Shown here piece after piece: positions 25,999 to 35,600 of a stretch of DNA of 64,000 bases. A program made the position numbers and the translations under genes. Source of the DNA: JBGSUZ01 sp964404895 (GTDB taxonomy: Bacteria; Bacillota; Clostridia; Peptostreptococcales; Acidaminobacteraceae). How positions within the stretch are numbered: the first letter of the stretch is position 1; each line of letters opens with the position of its first letter. The stretch lies in contig CAYOLV010000002.1 in NCBI GenBank assembly GCA_964404895.1, positions 372,001 to 436,000 of the forward strand. The letters are read 5' to 3'. The notes beneath the pieces were generated by a model. The model was not told the DNA's origin and made no database searches. It saw only the letters and a list, made by a program, of their open reading frames with translations.

Positions 25999-26983
25999 TT
26001 CTTTTGACCCACAAAAATTTACCGTTTCGCCTTCTCCTCATTTAAGATCTACGGATTCTGTAGAGAAAATTATGTGGACGGTTAATTTAACTTTGCTTCC
26101 CGCTGCCATTTTTGGAGTTTTCTATTTTGGCATGCCTGCACTTGTAAACATTGTTGTGAGTATTCTTACTGCGTTAATTTCAGAAGTCGTTGTGTTAAAG
26201 ATTCGCAAAAAAGATATTGCCATTACTGATGGCAGTGCTTTCTTAACGGGTCTCCTTCTAGCAATGTGTCTGCCCCCGAATATTCCTTGGTATATGACTG
26301 CAATCGGTTCTGCTATTGCTATTGTCATTGCCAAACATTCTATGGGTGGCCTAGGGTTTAACATTTTTAACCCTGCACATATTGGTAGAGCAGCACTGAT
26401 GGTTTCTTGGCCTGTTGCGATGACCACTTGGACGAAAATGCAAACTGCTGTCCCAGATGTGGTTTCTACAGCGACACCTTTAAACATATTGAAACAGCAA
26501 GGTTACTCACAACTCATCGAAACATTCGGTTCAGCTCCAAACATGTATAAAGCCCTTTTCTTTGGTTTTAGAAATGGCAGTATTGGTGAAACTTCAACTA
26601 TACTGCTGGTATTAGGCGGACTCTTTCTCATTTATAAAAAATACGTCAACTGGGAAGTTCCAGTGGTTATGATTGGAACTGTCGGCTTGATGACTTGGAT
26701 TTTTGGACCTAATGGCTATTTCACAGGCGATCCCATCTTCCACATGATGGCGGGTGGTCTTATTATTGGCGCATTCTTCATGGCGACAGATATGGTCACA
26801 ATTCCACTGACTAAGAAGGGGCAAATTGTCTTTGCTTTAGGCTGTGGTCTGATTACTTCTCTCATTCGTCTCAAAGGCGGTTACCCTGAAGGTGTCTGTT
26901 ACTCTATTCTATTAATGAACAGCGTTTCACCGTTGATTGACCGTCTCATGCCACCAAAACGATTTGGAACAGGAGGTAAATAA
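25985..26983 (+). CDS. rnfD: Rnf complex membrane subunit RnfD
   Basis: Integral membrane subunit that carries covalent FMN and forms part of the ion path. The 332-residue protein is largely hydrophobic, with about nine or ten membrane segments from about residue 25. The flavin attachment region reads VVSTATPL with Thr164 as the likely FMN acceptor, a variant of the S/TGAT motif. The conserved GGLGFNIFNPAHIGRA is present. ATG at 25985 has AGGAGG upstream inside rnfC; a TTG start 120 bases earlier would lie deep in rnfC and is rejected. Confidence 0.96.
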   Translation: MSENNSFDPQKFTVSPSPHLRSTDSVEKIMWTVNLTLLPAAIFGVFYFGMPALVNIVVSILTALISEVVVLKIRKKDIAITDGSAFLTGLLLAMCLPPNIPWYMTAIGSAIAIVIAKHSMGGLGFNIFNPAHIGRAALMVSWPVAMTTWTKMQTAVPDVVSTATPLNILKQQGYSQLIETFGSAPNMYKALFFGFRNGSIGETSTILLVLGGLFLIYKKYVNWEVPVVMIGTVGLMTWIFGPNGYFTGDPIFHMMAGGLIIGAFFMATDMVTIPLTKKGQIVFALGCGLITSLIRLKGGYPEGVCYSILLMNSVSPLIDRLMPPKRFGTGGK

Positions 26984-26984
26984 T

Positions 26985-27545
26985 ATGTCTGGACATGTTG
27001 AAAAACAATACAACGTTATAGAGATTGCAATGAATCTATTCTTTGCTTGCCTCGTTTCAGGTGTCATTTTGGCTGCGACTTACTATTTCACGGCACCGAT
27101 TGCTATTGAAAAAGCTGAAATCATTAAAAACGAAACCATGCAATCTTTGGTAAAAGATGCCGACAAATTTGTTCCTGTAAAAGGCAAATTGGATTGGTAT
27201 GAGGCACAAAAATCTGGGAAAGCCATTGCTTACGTGGTTCCTGCAGACAGCAAAGGTTTTGGCGGTGAAATCAAAATGTTGGTTGCTGTCGATATGAAAG
27301 GTAAAATTATCGACTATGATATTTTAAAACATAACGAAACCCCTGGTTTAGGTGATAATGCCAACAAAGAACCTTTTAAAGAAAATATCATCGGTAAAGA
27401 TGACACTAAATTAGAAGTCACTAAAGACCCCGCAGAGAAAGATTTAGTTCAAGCTATGACAGGTGCCACCATCAGCTCAAAAGCGGTTGTAAAAGGCATC
27501 AAAGAAGCTGAACTGGAAGTAAAAGACTTTGAGGGGGTGCATTAG
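26985..27545 (+). CDS. rnfG: Rnf complex FMN-binding subunit RnfG
   Basis: Extracytoplasmic flavoprotein anchored by one N-terminal helix (about residues 16-36). The 186-residue chain has an FMN-binding domain with GFGGEIKMLVAVD, HNETPGLGDNA and the flavinylation motif MTGATISS, Thr162 being the expected FMN-linked residue, attached by an ApbE transferase not encoded in this window. ATG at 26985 follows AGGAGG by eight bases, one base after the rnfD stop. Confidence 0.96.
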   Translation: MSGHVEKQYNVIEIAMNLFFACLVSGVILAATYYFTAPIAIEKAEIIKNETMQSLVKDADKFVPVKGKLDWYEAQKSGKAIAYVVPADSKGFGGEIKMLVAVDMKGKIIDYDILKHNETPGLGDNANKEPFKENIIGKDDTKLEVTKDPAEKDLVQAMTGATISSKAVVKGIKEAELEVKDFEGVH

Positions 27546-27546
27546 G

Positions 27547-28185
27547 TTGAAAGAACTATGGAATATTTACAAAAAGGGTATTTTTGCAGAAAACCCAATT
27601 TTTGTATTAGCGCTGAGCCTTTGCCCTGCACTGGCTGTAACGACAACTGCACTTAATGCCCTCACAATGGGATTATCTGTACTCTTTGTTATTACAATGA
27701 ACAACACAGTTGTATCTATTACAAGAAAATGGGTTAACCCAAAAGTAAGGGTACCTGTTTATATCACTTCCATTGCAACGATTGTTACTTTACTTCAACT
27801 GTTGCTTCAAGCTTTTGCCCCTGCCCTTTATAAGTCATTAGGGATTTATTTGGCTTTGGTCGTTGTTTTCGCTATCATTTTAGCCAGAGCAGAAGTTTTT
27901 GCATCTAAAAATAAAGTACTGCCTTCTTTCTTAGATGGTCTTGGAATGGGCACTGGTTTTACTGTAGCGATGCTCTCTATTGGTATTATCAGAGAATTAT
28001 TTGGCATGGGCACTATTTTCGGATATCAAATCATGTGGTCATCTTATAACCCTGCTTTGATTATGATTTTACCTCCTGGCGCATTTATTCTCATTGGCTA
28101 TATGGTTGGTGGCGTTAAAATACTTCTTAAGCGCTCCGAGGAAAAAGAAGCTGAGAAAGCGAGAGAAGGAGGATCTGTAGCATGA
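27547..28185 (+). CDS. rnfE: Rnf complex membrane subunit RnfE
   Basis: One of the paired integral membrane subunits (RnfA/RnfE, homologous to NqrE/NqrD) that hold the membrane [2Fe-2S] site and help move ions. The 212-residue protein has about six membrane segments; the conserved ENPIFVLALSLCPALAVTT near the N-terminus holds the Cys of that site. I chose TTG at 27547, with GAGGGGGTG upstream, because the product then starts like other RnfE proteins; no ATG is near. Overlaps rnfA by four bases. Confidence 0.95.
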   Translation: MKELWNIYKKGIFAENPIFVLALSLCPALAVTTTALNALTMGLSVLFVITMNNTVVSITRKWVNPKVRVPVYITSIATIVTLLQLLLQAFAPALYKSLGIYLALVVVFAIILARAEVFASKNKVLPSFLDGLGMGTGFTVAMLSIGIIRELFGMGTIFGYQIMWSSYNPALIMILPPGAFILIGYMVGGVKILLKRSEEKEAEKAREGGSVA

Positions 28186-28763
28186 AGGAATACATGTTGC
28201 TGTTTATAAGTTCAGTTTTAGTCAATAACTTCGTATTAACGAGATTCTTAGGTTTATGTATATTTTTCGGCGTTTCAAACAATTTGAACGCTTCTATTGG
28301 TATGGGGATGGCAGTTACTTCTGTTATGACCTTAAGTTCAATACTAGCTTGGGTCGTTTATAACTTTGTGCTTTTGCCCTTCCACTTAACTTTCTTAACC
28401 ACACTTGTCTTCGTATTGCTCATTGCCAGCTTTGTTCAGTTGCTAGAAATGATCATAAAAAAACAAGCCCCTGCCCTTTACAATATGTGGGGAATCTACT
28501 TACTTCTTATTGCAACAAACTGCGTCGTTTTAGGTGTTCCTCTCATCAATGCGGATAATGGCTTCCCACTTGTTAAAAGTATCGTTCACGCATTTGGTTC
28601 CGGCGTAGGGTTTGCCCTTGCAATGGTTCTCATGGCAAGCTTAAGAGAGAAACTTCGCTATGCAGATGTTCCTGGCCCTCTTGAAGGTCTCGGCATTGCT
28701 TTTATTTTAGCGGGCATGTTGTCGCTTTCATTCCTCGGTTTTTCTGGAATGATTGCGGTATAG
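28182..28763 (+). CDS. rnfA: Rnf complex membrane subunit RnfA
   Basis: Partner of RnfE in the membrane core. The 193-residue, six-helix protein has the conserved SSVLVNNFVLTRFLGLCIFFGVS (membrane Cys) and TNCVVLGVPL. The ATG overlaps the rnfE stop (ATGA), with GGAGG upstream, so translation is coupled. Confidence 0.97.
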   Translation: MKEYMLLFISSVLVNNFVLTRFLGLCIFFGVSNNLNASIGMGMAVTSVMTLSSILAWVVYNFVLLPFHLTFLTTLVFVLLIASFVQLLEMIIKKQAPALYNMWGIYLLLIATNCVVLGVPLINADNGFPLVKSIVHAFGSGVGFALAMVLMASLREKLRYADVPGPLEGLGIAFILAGMLSLSFLGFSGMIAV

Positions 28764-28779
28764 CAAAGGGAGGAAAAAA

Positions 28780-29592
28780 ATGTTAACTACTGCTTTAATG
28801 GTAATCCTCGTCATGGGGATTGTGGGCTTGTCCTTTGGATTTATATTAGCCTACGCCAATAAAAAATTTGCAATTGAAGTGAATCCGCTGATTCATATTG
28901 TTGAAGATGTTCTGCCAAAAGGTCAGTGTGGCGCTTGCGGTTATGCAGGTTGTATGGCATACGCAGAAGCTGTTGTTCTAGATCCAGCAGTCGCTCCAAA
29001 TCTCTGTATTCCTGGTAAAGCACCTATCGCGAAGTTGGTGGGTGAATTAACTGGAAAATCCGCACCCGATATGGAACCACGAATGGCTCATATTAAATGC
29101 GCTGGCACATTAGATTTGTCAGAAAGAAAATACTATTATGCAGGCCTTGAAGATTGTGCTGCTGCTTCACTCCTCCACAACGGACCAAAAGGCTGTGAGA
29201 ATGGTTGTATTGGTTTTGGGAGTTGCGCGTCAGGTTGTCCTTTTGATGCCCTTACAATGGGCGCTGATGGCTTACCAAAGGTAGATCCTGTTAAATGTAC
29301 AGGTTGTGGCAAATGCGAAACCCTTTGTCCTAAACATGTCATTCAAATGATTCCTATCGGTTTCCACGTTGCAGTCAACTGCAATAACAAGGAAAAAGGC
29401 GCTGTGGCAAGAAAACACTGTCAAGTGGCTTGTATCGGTTGCAGCCTTTGTCAGAAAAATTGCCCTCATGGCGCAATCAACATGGATAGTTCATTGGCAT
29501 TAGTCGATGCAAGCATTTGCATGGAGTTATGTAATGAAGCTACCTGCGTTGCTAAATGCCCTACTAAAGCGATTCAAAATCAGCTCGTCTGA
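28780..29592 (+). CDS. rnfB: Rnf complex ferredoxin-like subunit RnfB
   Basis: Accepts electrons from reduced ferredoxin. The 270-residue protein has an N-terminal membrane helix (about 4-27), the Fe-S domain Cys50, Cys53, Cys58 and Cys76 (CGACGYAGC), then a C-terminal cysteine-rich part with ferredoxin-like groups around Cys139-153, Cys173-183 (CTGCGKCETLCP), Cys218-228 (CIGCSLCQKNCP) and Cys247-260. This multi-cluster form is typical of clostridial RnfB. ATG at 28780 has GGGAGG upstream. Last gene of the operon, followed by a terminator. Confidence 0.96.
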   Translation: MLTTALMVILVMGIVGLSFGFILAYANKKFAIEVNPLIHIVEDVLPKGQCGACGYAGCMAYAEAVVLDPAVAPNLCIPGKAPIAKLVGELTGKSAPDMEPRMAHIKCAGTLDLSERKYYYAGLEDCAAASLLHNGPKGCENGCIGFGSCASGCPFDALTMGADGLPKVDPVKCTGCGKCETLCPKHVIQMIPIGFHVAVNCNNKEKGAVARKHCQVACIGCSLCQKNCPHGAINMDSSLALVDASICMELCNEATCVAKCPTKAIQNQLV

Positions 29593-29611
29593 TTAAATTT
29601 GCTATAACATG

Positions 29612-29660
29612 AAAAGAGCACCTTTCAGATTGTCGTCTGATAGGTGCTCTTTTGATTTGA
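29612..29660. terminator. Bidirectional terminator between rnfB and the MFS gene
   Basis: A 12-bp stem AAAAGAGCACCT (29612-29623) with AGGTGCTCTTTT (29642-29653), plus inner CAGA/TCTG. T runs follow on both strands, suiting the convergent genes. Confidence 0.9.
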
Positions 29661-29723
29661 TTTTATTTGAGGTTGAATGAACCCTATTTAATTTAATAAT
29701 TTTAACGCATGATTGTTATCACA

Positions 29724-30953
29724 TTATTCCTTCAACATACGCATCCCAAAAGCTCCGACCATACATAATACAAACAGCAAAGGCCAAAGCATAGGTAAAC
29801 CGAAAAGATCTGTATAGAGACCCATGCCCGAGGTAGCAATCACTGTTCCTGAGGCAAAGAAGAAGGTGGTGACTGCACTGATTCTCGCTCTGAAGTTCTC
29901 AGGGGAACGATTTGCCAAATAAACACCAAAGCTTGTAGAGAGCATGATTTCACCAATGGACCAAATCAAAGTGGACACCATGTACCAAGCCATGCTGTCA
30001 ATCATGCCAATCATACCAAAGCCCACAGCGTAGAGAACACCGCTAATAGCAATAATATTGTTAGGCTTAATATGGCGCATCATATGATTGAGAGGCAAGG
30101 TTAGAGCAACCACCGTAATGGCATTCAAACTCATTAAATAACCAAAGTATTTAGCACCGTTGGTACCAAACTGGCTATTGAGCTGAACTGGCAATCCAAA
30201 AGTATGCTGACCATAAGCGATGCTGAACAAGACGTTGAGAAGAAGGAAAACCAGTATTTCAGGTCGTTTCAACAAAACGCTGAGCAGACTGCCCTTTTCT
30301 GCTTTTTCAAGACCGTTGGATGGAGCATTTCCAGAACTGGATTTTGCATTTTCCAGCATTAAGTCATTTTTCGAAGACTCCGGTTTGGATTCTTTGATTT
30401 GTGTTAAGACCAGCAACACAGCCGCAAAAGAAGTCAGTGCATCGCCAATAAATAACAGTGGCAAGAAGTGATTAAAAAGAAAACCTGCCACTAAGGGACC
30501 AAAGGCCACGCCCAAATTTATTCCCAAATAGGAAAGTGAAAAACCAGCCTGTCTTTTCTCAGGCGGCAAAACATCTGTAATGATAGCACTGAGAATAGGC
30601 CGTATGCCACCACTAAAAAAGGCTGACATAATAATCAAAACCACCATCAATTTTGAGGTTGGTATAAAGCCGCAAATCAATAGCAACACCGCTGAACTGG
30701 TTTGAAAAATCAAATAGATGTTTTTTCTTCCAAAATGGTCAGAAAGCTTGCCTCCTGTCATAGCCCCTGGAATAACCGCAAGAGCGCAAAGGGTTACAAT
30801 AAGCCCTGCCCGTGTCATGGAAAATCCCAGCTTGTTGACCAATAGCATGGTCAAAAACGGAACGACAAAATCCCCAAACCGATTGACCACCTGAACAAAG
30901 AATAAGACATAAATTGTTTTAGGCAGTCCTTTGTATGTGTCTATCAGTCCCAT
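29724..30953 (-). CDS. Major facilitator superfamily transporter
   Basis: A 409-residue membrane protein with about 12 hydrophobic segments and a central hydrophilic loop (about 190-215). MFS motif A is visible between helices 2 and 3: GGKLSDHFGRKN. Substrate is unknown; the layout resembles multidrug exporters. ATG at 30953 has GAGGAG six to seven bases upstream; an in-frame TTG 30 bases earlier would overlap pyrR. It follows pyrR by 11 bases, so it may be cotranscribed; a pyrimidine-related substrate is possible, but position is the only hint. Confidence 0.85.
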   Translation of the reverse strand: MGLIDTYKGLPKTIYVLFFVQVVNRFGDFVVPFLTMLLVNKLGFSMTRAGLIVTLCALAVIPGAMTGGKLSDHFGRKNIYLIFQTSSAVLLLICGFIPTSKLMVVLIIMSAFFSGGIRPILSAIITDVLPPEKRQAGFSLSYLGINLGVAFGPLVAGFLFNHFLPLLFIGDALTSFAAVLLVLTQIKESKPESSKNDLMLENAKSSSGNAPSNGLEKAEKGSLLSVLLKRPEILVFLLLNVLFSIAYGQHTFGLPVQLNSQFGTNGAKYFGYLMSLNAITVVALTLPLNHMMRHIKPNNIIAISGVLYAVGFGMIGMIDSMAWYMVSTLIWSIGEIMLSTSFGVYLANRSPENFRARISAVTTFFFASGTVIATSGMGLYTDLFGLPMLWPLLFVLCMVGAFGMRMLKE

Positions 30954-30964
30954 GCCACGCTCCT

Positions 30965-31501
30965 CTACTTGTCGTAGATGCAAACCTCATCGATTCCATC
31001 TATTTCAGAAATTCTCACTTTGACAATCTCTTTTGTGGATGTAGGCACATTTTTTCCAACGTAGTCTGCCCGAATAGGAAGTTCTCTGTGCCCTCTATCT
31101 ACCAAAACAGCCAACTGTATAGTCTTTGGTCTGCCAAAGTCCATAACCGCGTCAAGAGCTGCTCTTACAGTTCTGCCCGTATAAATCACATCGTCCACCA
31201 AAATAACATGCTGACTGGAAAGATCAAAGGGAATATCACTGCCGTTGATGATTGGATTGTCCCCTACTGTGGTTAAATCGTCACGGTACATGGTAATATC
31301 GATTTGACCCACTCGAACAGTTTTACCTTCAATTTCACAGATTTTGTCTGCAATTCGATTGGCAATAGGATAACCTCTAGACAAAATACCTACCAGTACA
31401 ATATTGTCGACACCCTTATTCTTTTCGATGATTTCATGAGCCAGACGGGTGATTGATCTTCCAATCGCTTTATCGTCTAAAATCTTAGCTTTAAAATCCA
31501 T
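30965..31501 (-). CDS. pyrR: Bifunctional pyr operon RNA-binding regulator/uracil phosphoribosyltransferase
   Basis: PyrR binds pyr mRNA in the presence of UMP to cause attenuation and often has weak UPRTase activity. The 178-residue protein has the PRPP loop VILVDDVIYTGRTVRAALDA (about 95-114) and the family LVGILSRGYPIANRIADKI and DITMYRDDL. No pyr biosynthesis genes or PyrR-binding attenuator are visible here, so it acts in trans. The ATG shares one base with the rluD stop (TAATG), the same rluD-pyrR order as in Bacillus. Confidence 0.96.
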   Translation of the reverse strand: MDFKAKILDDKAIGRSITRLAHEIIEKNKGVDNIVLVGILSRGYPIANRIADKICEIEGKTVRVGQIDITMYRDDLTTVGDNPIINGSDIPFDLSSQHVILVDDVIYTGRTVRAALDAVMDFGRPKTIQLAVLVDRGHRELPIRADYVGKNVPTSTKEIVKVRISEIDGIDEVCIYDK

Positions 31502-32448
31502 TACAATTCTCCTTCCAGTTTATCTAATATTTTTTGGAAATAAGCAGGCAGTTCGCTGGTAAATCTCATAAATTCTCCGGTGACAGGATGGGTGAACCCA
31601 AGACTTGCAGCGTGTAACAGTTGTCCGTCGTGCTTAAGTTTTGCACTAGGACTTCCATATAGAGGATCTCCCACAATAGGATAACCGATGTGCTGTAAAT
31701 GTACCCTTATTTGATGGGTTCGCCCCGTTTCTAACTGACATTTCACTAATGTATAGTTATGGTATCTCTTAACGATTTCAAAATGGGTAATAGCTTCACG
31801 CCCTTCTCTTGAAACCGCCATTTTTAAACGGTTTTTTGTTGACCGAGCCAAAAATGTTTTAATAACACCACTTTCATTTTTCATTTCACCAACAACCAAT
31901 GCATAATAAATCCGTTCTGACTTATAGGCTTTTAACTCTTCTGCAAGGGCTCTGTGCGCCAAATCTGTCTTAGCAATCATTAACAGTCCCGACGTATCTT
32001 TGTCGATTCTATGGACTATGCCTGGGCGTATGATGCCATTAATGGTAGACAGTTGATCTTTGCAATGATACAGCAAGGCATTGACCAAAGTTCCTGAATA
32101 GTTTCCCGGTGCTGGGTGCACCACCATTCCCTGAGATTTGTTGACGACAATCACTTGATCGTCTTCATAAACAATCTCAATAGGGATATTTTCAGCCTCA
32201 GCCGCCAATTTTTCAGGTTTTGGAATGGTCAAAACTACTAGATCATTTTCTTTTAACTGATGTTTTTTCACATCGTTGGTTTTGCCATTGACGCTGACAC
32301 GACCTTCTTTGATTAATTTTTGTATATAGCTTCGAGAGAGTCCCTCGACAATTTGACTTAAATAAACATCCAGACGGGTGCCTGGGGCGTCATCATAAAG
32401 GAATTCAATAGTTTCCTCATTCAATTCTTGCATGTTCTCTGGGTTCAC
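31501..32448 (-). CDS. rluD: RluA-family ribosomal large-subunit pseudouridine synthase (RluD-like)
   Basis: Makes pseudouridines in 23S rRNA. The 315-residue protein has an N-terminal S4 domain (TRLDVYLSQIVEGLSRSYIQKLIKEG) and the catalytic motif GIVHRIDKDTSGLL with the nucleophilic Asp. The start is GTG at 32448 with AGGAGG six bases upstream. In Bacillus this gene (ylyB) follows lspA; here it follows a repeat-rich gap. Confidence 0.93.
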   Translation of the reverse strand: MNPENMQELNEETIEFLYDDAPGTRLDVYLSQIVEGLSRSYIQKLIKEGRVSVNGKTNDVKKHQLKENDLVVLTIPKPEKLAAEAENIPIEIVYEDDQVIVVNKSQGMVVHPAPGNYSGTLVNALLYHCKDQLSTINGIIRPGIVHRIDKDTSGLLMIAKTDLAHRALAEELKAYKSERIYYALVVGEMKNESGVIKTFLARSTKNRLKMAVSREGREAITHFEIVKRYHNYTLVKCQLETGRTHQIRVHLQHIGYPIVGDPLYGSPSAKLKHDGQLLHAASLGFTHPVTGEFMRFTSELPAYFQKILDKLEGEL

Positions 32449-32491
32449 TATTGACCTCCTAAGGCAATTGGGGTAATTCTACAGCAATAGA

Positions 32492-32561
32492 CGACAAAAC
32501 TTGTCGTTAATTGGGCGACAAAACTTGTCGTTAATTGGGCGACAAAACTTGTCGCTTTGGG
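32492..32561. repeat. Three tandem 24-bp repeats, each an inverted repeat
   Basis: Units at 32492-32515 and 32516-32539 are identical; a third at 32540-32561 diverges after 15 bases. Each contains CGACAA-AAC-TTGTCG, a 6-bp inverted repeat with a three-base centre. The array lies 44 bases upstream of the rluD start, after the ileS terminator. It could be a stacked operator array, iteron-like sites or replication-slippage products. It is not CRISPR-like: three units, no variable spacers. Confidence 0.9.
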
Positions 32562-32570
32562 ACTGGTACC

Positions 32571-32608
32571 AAAAACAGAAGTGAAGAGGAAAAATCCTCT
32601 TCACTTCT
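32571..32608 (-). terminator. Intrinsic terminator of ileS
   Basis: Perfect 14-bp stem (32577-32590 with 32595-32608), four-base loop, followed on the minus strand by GTTTTT. Sits directly after the ileS stop. Confidence 0.92.
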
Positions 32609-32620
32609 ATTTTACGAATC

Positions 32621-35600
32621 TTAAGCTCTTTTTTCAACGAAAAGTTTCACGTTGCATCCGTTGAGTTCAAATTCTTCATAAGGTTTATCTGCTCCAGTTG
32701 TCAACGACACTGTTAAGGTTTCTCCCATGATATATTCTCTGTGGGCTTCAATGCCCTTTTCAAAGGCCTCTTCACATTCATAGTAAACATTGATTTCGTC
32801 AAGGACTTGGAAGTCTGCCGCTTTTCTCATTTGTTGAATTCTTGAGATCATCTCTCTTGCATAACCTTCATGAATCAACTCTTCTGTCAAAGTGGTATCC
32901 AAGATCACAAAGAGGTTGTTTTCAAGGCTTACTGTAAAACCTTCTTTTGCTGAAATATTCACCAAAACATTTTCTTTGTTAATTTCAAAAGCTTCGCCGT
33001 CAAGGTCTAAGGTTAACACTTCGCCGTTGTCCACTTTTGGCGCCGCTACTGCTGGATCAAGTTCAGCCAATTTCTTGCCGAACAGACCCATTTTTTGACC
33101 AAGTACAGGACCTAGAGTTTTGAAGTTTGGCTTGAGGGAGAAGTTCATGTATTCCCCTAAGTCATTGGTAAATACTACATTTTTAACGTTCAACTCTTCT
33201 TCAATCAAGTCTACCAAGTCAGAGATCAAAGACTGGTATTTTCCATCGATGACAACTTGATGAATCGGTTGTCTTACTTTAATTTTAACCGTTTCTCTAG
33301 CGCCGCGACCCAGGGTTACCAAATCACGAATCAAGTCCATACGCTCTTCTACACGGCTGTCGATCAAGTTTTGATCTGCCTTAGGGTAATCTGCCAAGTG
33401 AACCGATTCTTCCCCTGTAAGATTTCTGAAGATTTCTTCTGTCATATAAGGTGCAAATGGTGCCGCCAATTTACATACAGCTACCAATACTTCATAAGTG
33501 GTGTTGTAAACCGCTTTTTTATCTTCTGTTAATTCATTGCCCCAGAATCTTCTTCTAGAACGTCTGATATACCAGTTAGACAAGTCTTCGTTGACGAATT
33601 CTTGAATCTTACGAACGGCTTTCATGGTATCATAAACATCCATTTCCGCAGTTACGTCATGAATGAGGACGTTTAATTTTGAAAGCATCCAGCGGTCAAG
33701 CTCAGGTCTGTCTTCTGGTTTAACAAAGAAGTCAGTGGCCTTGATTTGATCTGTGTTGGCGTAAAGGGTAAAGAAGTTGTAGACGTTTTTGAAAGTTCTG
33801 AAGAACTTGCTGTCCACTTCTTTAAGGCCTTCTTCATCGAACTTCGTTGGCATCCAAGCTGGAGAAACATAGTATAAGTACCATCTGACAACGTCTGCAC
33901 CGTATTGGTCAAACATGGCAAATGAATCTACTGTATTGCCTCTAGACTTAGACATTTTCTTGCCTTCTTTGTCTAAGATTAAGTCATTGACCAAGACATT
34001 TTTATAAGGGGCTTTGCCCATGACAAAAGTAGAAATCGCCAATAATGAATAGAACCAGCCTCTTGTTTGGTCAATCCCTTCACAGATAAAGTCTGCTGGG
34101 AACAATTGATCAAAGATCTCTTTGTTTTCAAATGGATAGTGGTGTTGTGCAAATGGCATTGCCCCACTGTCAAACCAACAGTCAATAACGTCAAGGACTC
34201 TAGTCATAGTGCCGCCGCACTTGTCACATTTCAAATGAATATCGTCTACATACGGTCTGTGAAGTTCAACTGTAGCAGGATCGATATTTTCGATGGCACG
34301 GTCTGCCAATTCTTGTTTTGAAGCTACCGTGTCCATATGACCGCAATCACAACGCCAAATATTTAGTGGTGTGCCCCAGTAACGGCTTCTTGAAATAGCC
34401 CAGTCGTTGACGTTTTCAAGCCAGTTGCCAAAACGTTTTTCTCCGACATAAGGTGGGAACCAGTTGACTTCATTGTTGTTGGCTACCAATTGATCCTTAA
34501 GTTTAGTCATTTCAATATACCAGCTTGGTTTAGCATAGTATAGAAGTGGTGTTTTACATCTCCAACAGTGTGGGTAGTTGTGTTCCATGGTTTGCTTTCT
34601 GTAAAGCTTGCCATTTTCTTTTAACCAGTCGATGATTTCAGGGTCCGCATCCATAACGAATTTCCCTTCCCAAGGAGTTGTGGTGTATTTACCCATTTCA
34701 TCTACTGGTTGAAGTACAGGAAGATTGTATCTCATGCCAGTGTTGTAGTCGTCTTCACCAAAGGCAGGTGCTGTATGGACAATACCAGTACCATCATCCG
34801 TAGTGACATAATCTGCACAAGTGACGATGAAGGCTTTCTTCTCTGCATGGACGAAAGGCATGAGTTGCTCGTATTCCATATATTCCAAATCTTTACCAGT
34901 CATTTCTTCGAGAACTTCATACTCTTTACCAAGCACTCTTGGAGCTAAGTTCTTCTCAAGGTAGTACACTTCATCGTTTTCTCTGACTTTGATATAAGTT
35001 TCCTTAGGGTTCACCGTCAAAGCAACGTTAGAAGCCAATGTCCAAGGTGTTGTCGTCCAAACGAGGAAGTACTCGTCTACGTCTTTACGCTTGAATTTTA
35101 CAAAGACAGTAGCTGTCTTGATTTCTTGATAGCCTTGTGCTACTTCATGAGAAGCAAGTCCAGTACCGCAACGTGTGCAGTAAGGTAAAATTTTGTGACC
35201 CTCATAAATATAGCCTTCTTTAAAGAATTTGTTCAATATCCACCAAACAGATTCAATGTAGTTGTTGTCTAAAGTGATATAAGGATTGTCTAAGTCGATC
35301 AAATAAGCCATACGCTTTGTTTGCTCACGCCAAACACCCTCATATTCAAAGACCGAGCTTCTACACTGATCATTGAAGGCTTCAATGCCGTAGCTTTCGA
35401 TGGCTTGTTTGCTGTCGAGGTTAAGGCGCTTTTCCACTTCAATTTCAACAGGAAGGCCGTGTGTGTCCCAACCTGCTTTACGCTTCACTTGGTAACCTTG
35501 CATAGATTTATATCGGCAAACCCCATCTTTTAAGGCTCTAGCAATAACGTGGTGAATTCCAGGGCGGCCATTTGCCGTTGGAGGGCCATCATAGAAGATA

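Noticed and set aside
30953..31501. PyrR-dependent attenuator near pyrR
   Set aside because: No PyrR-binding loop followed by terminator is visible, and no pyr biosynthesis gene is in the window.
32492..32561. CRISPR array
   Set aside because: Direct repeats are contiguous with no spacers, only three units, and no cas genes nearby.
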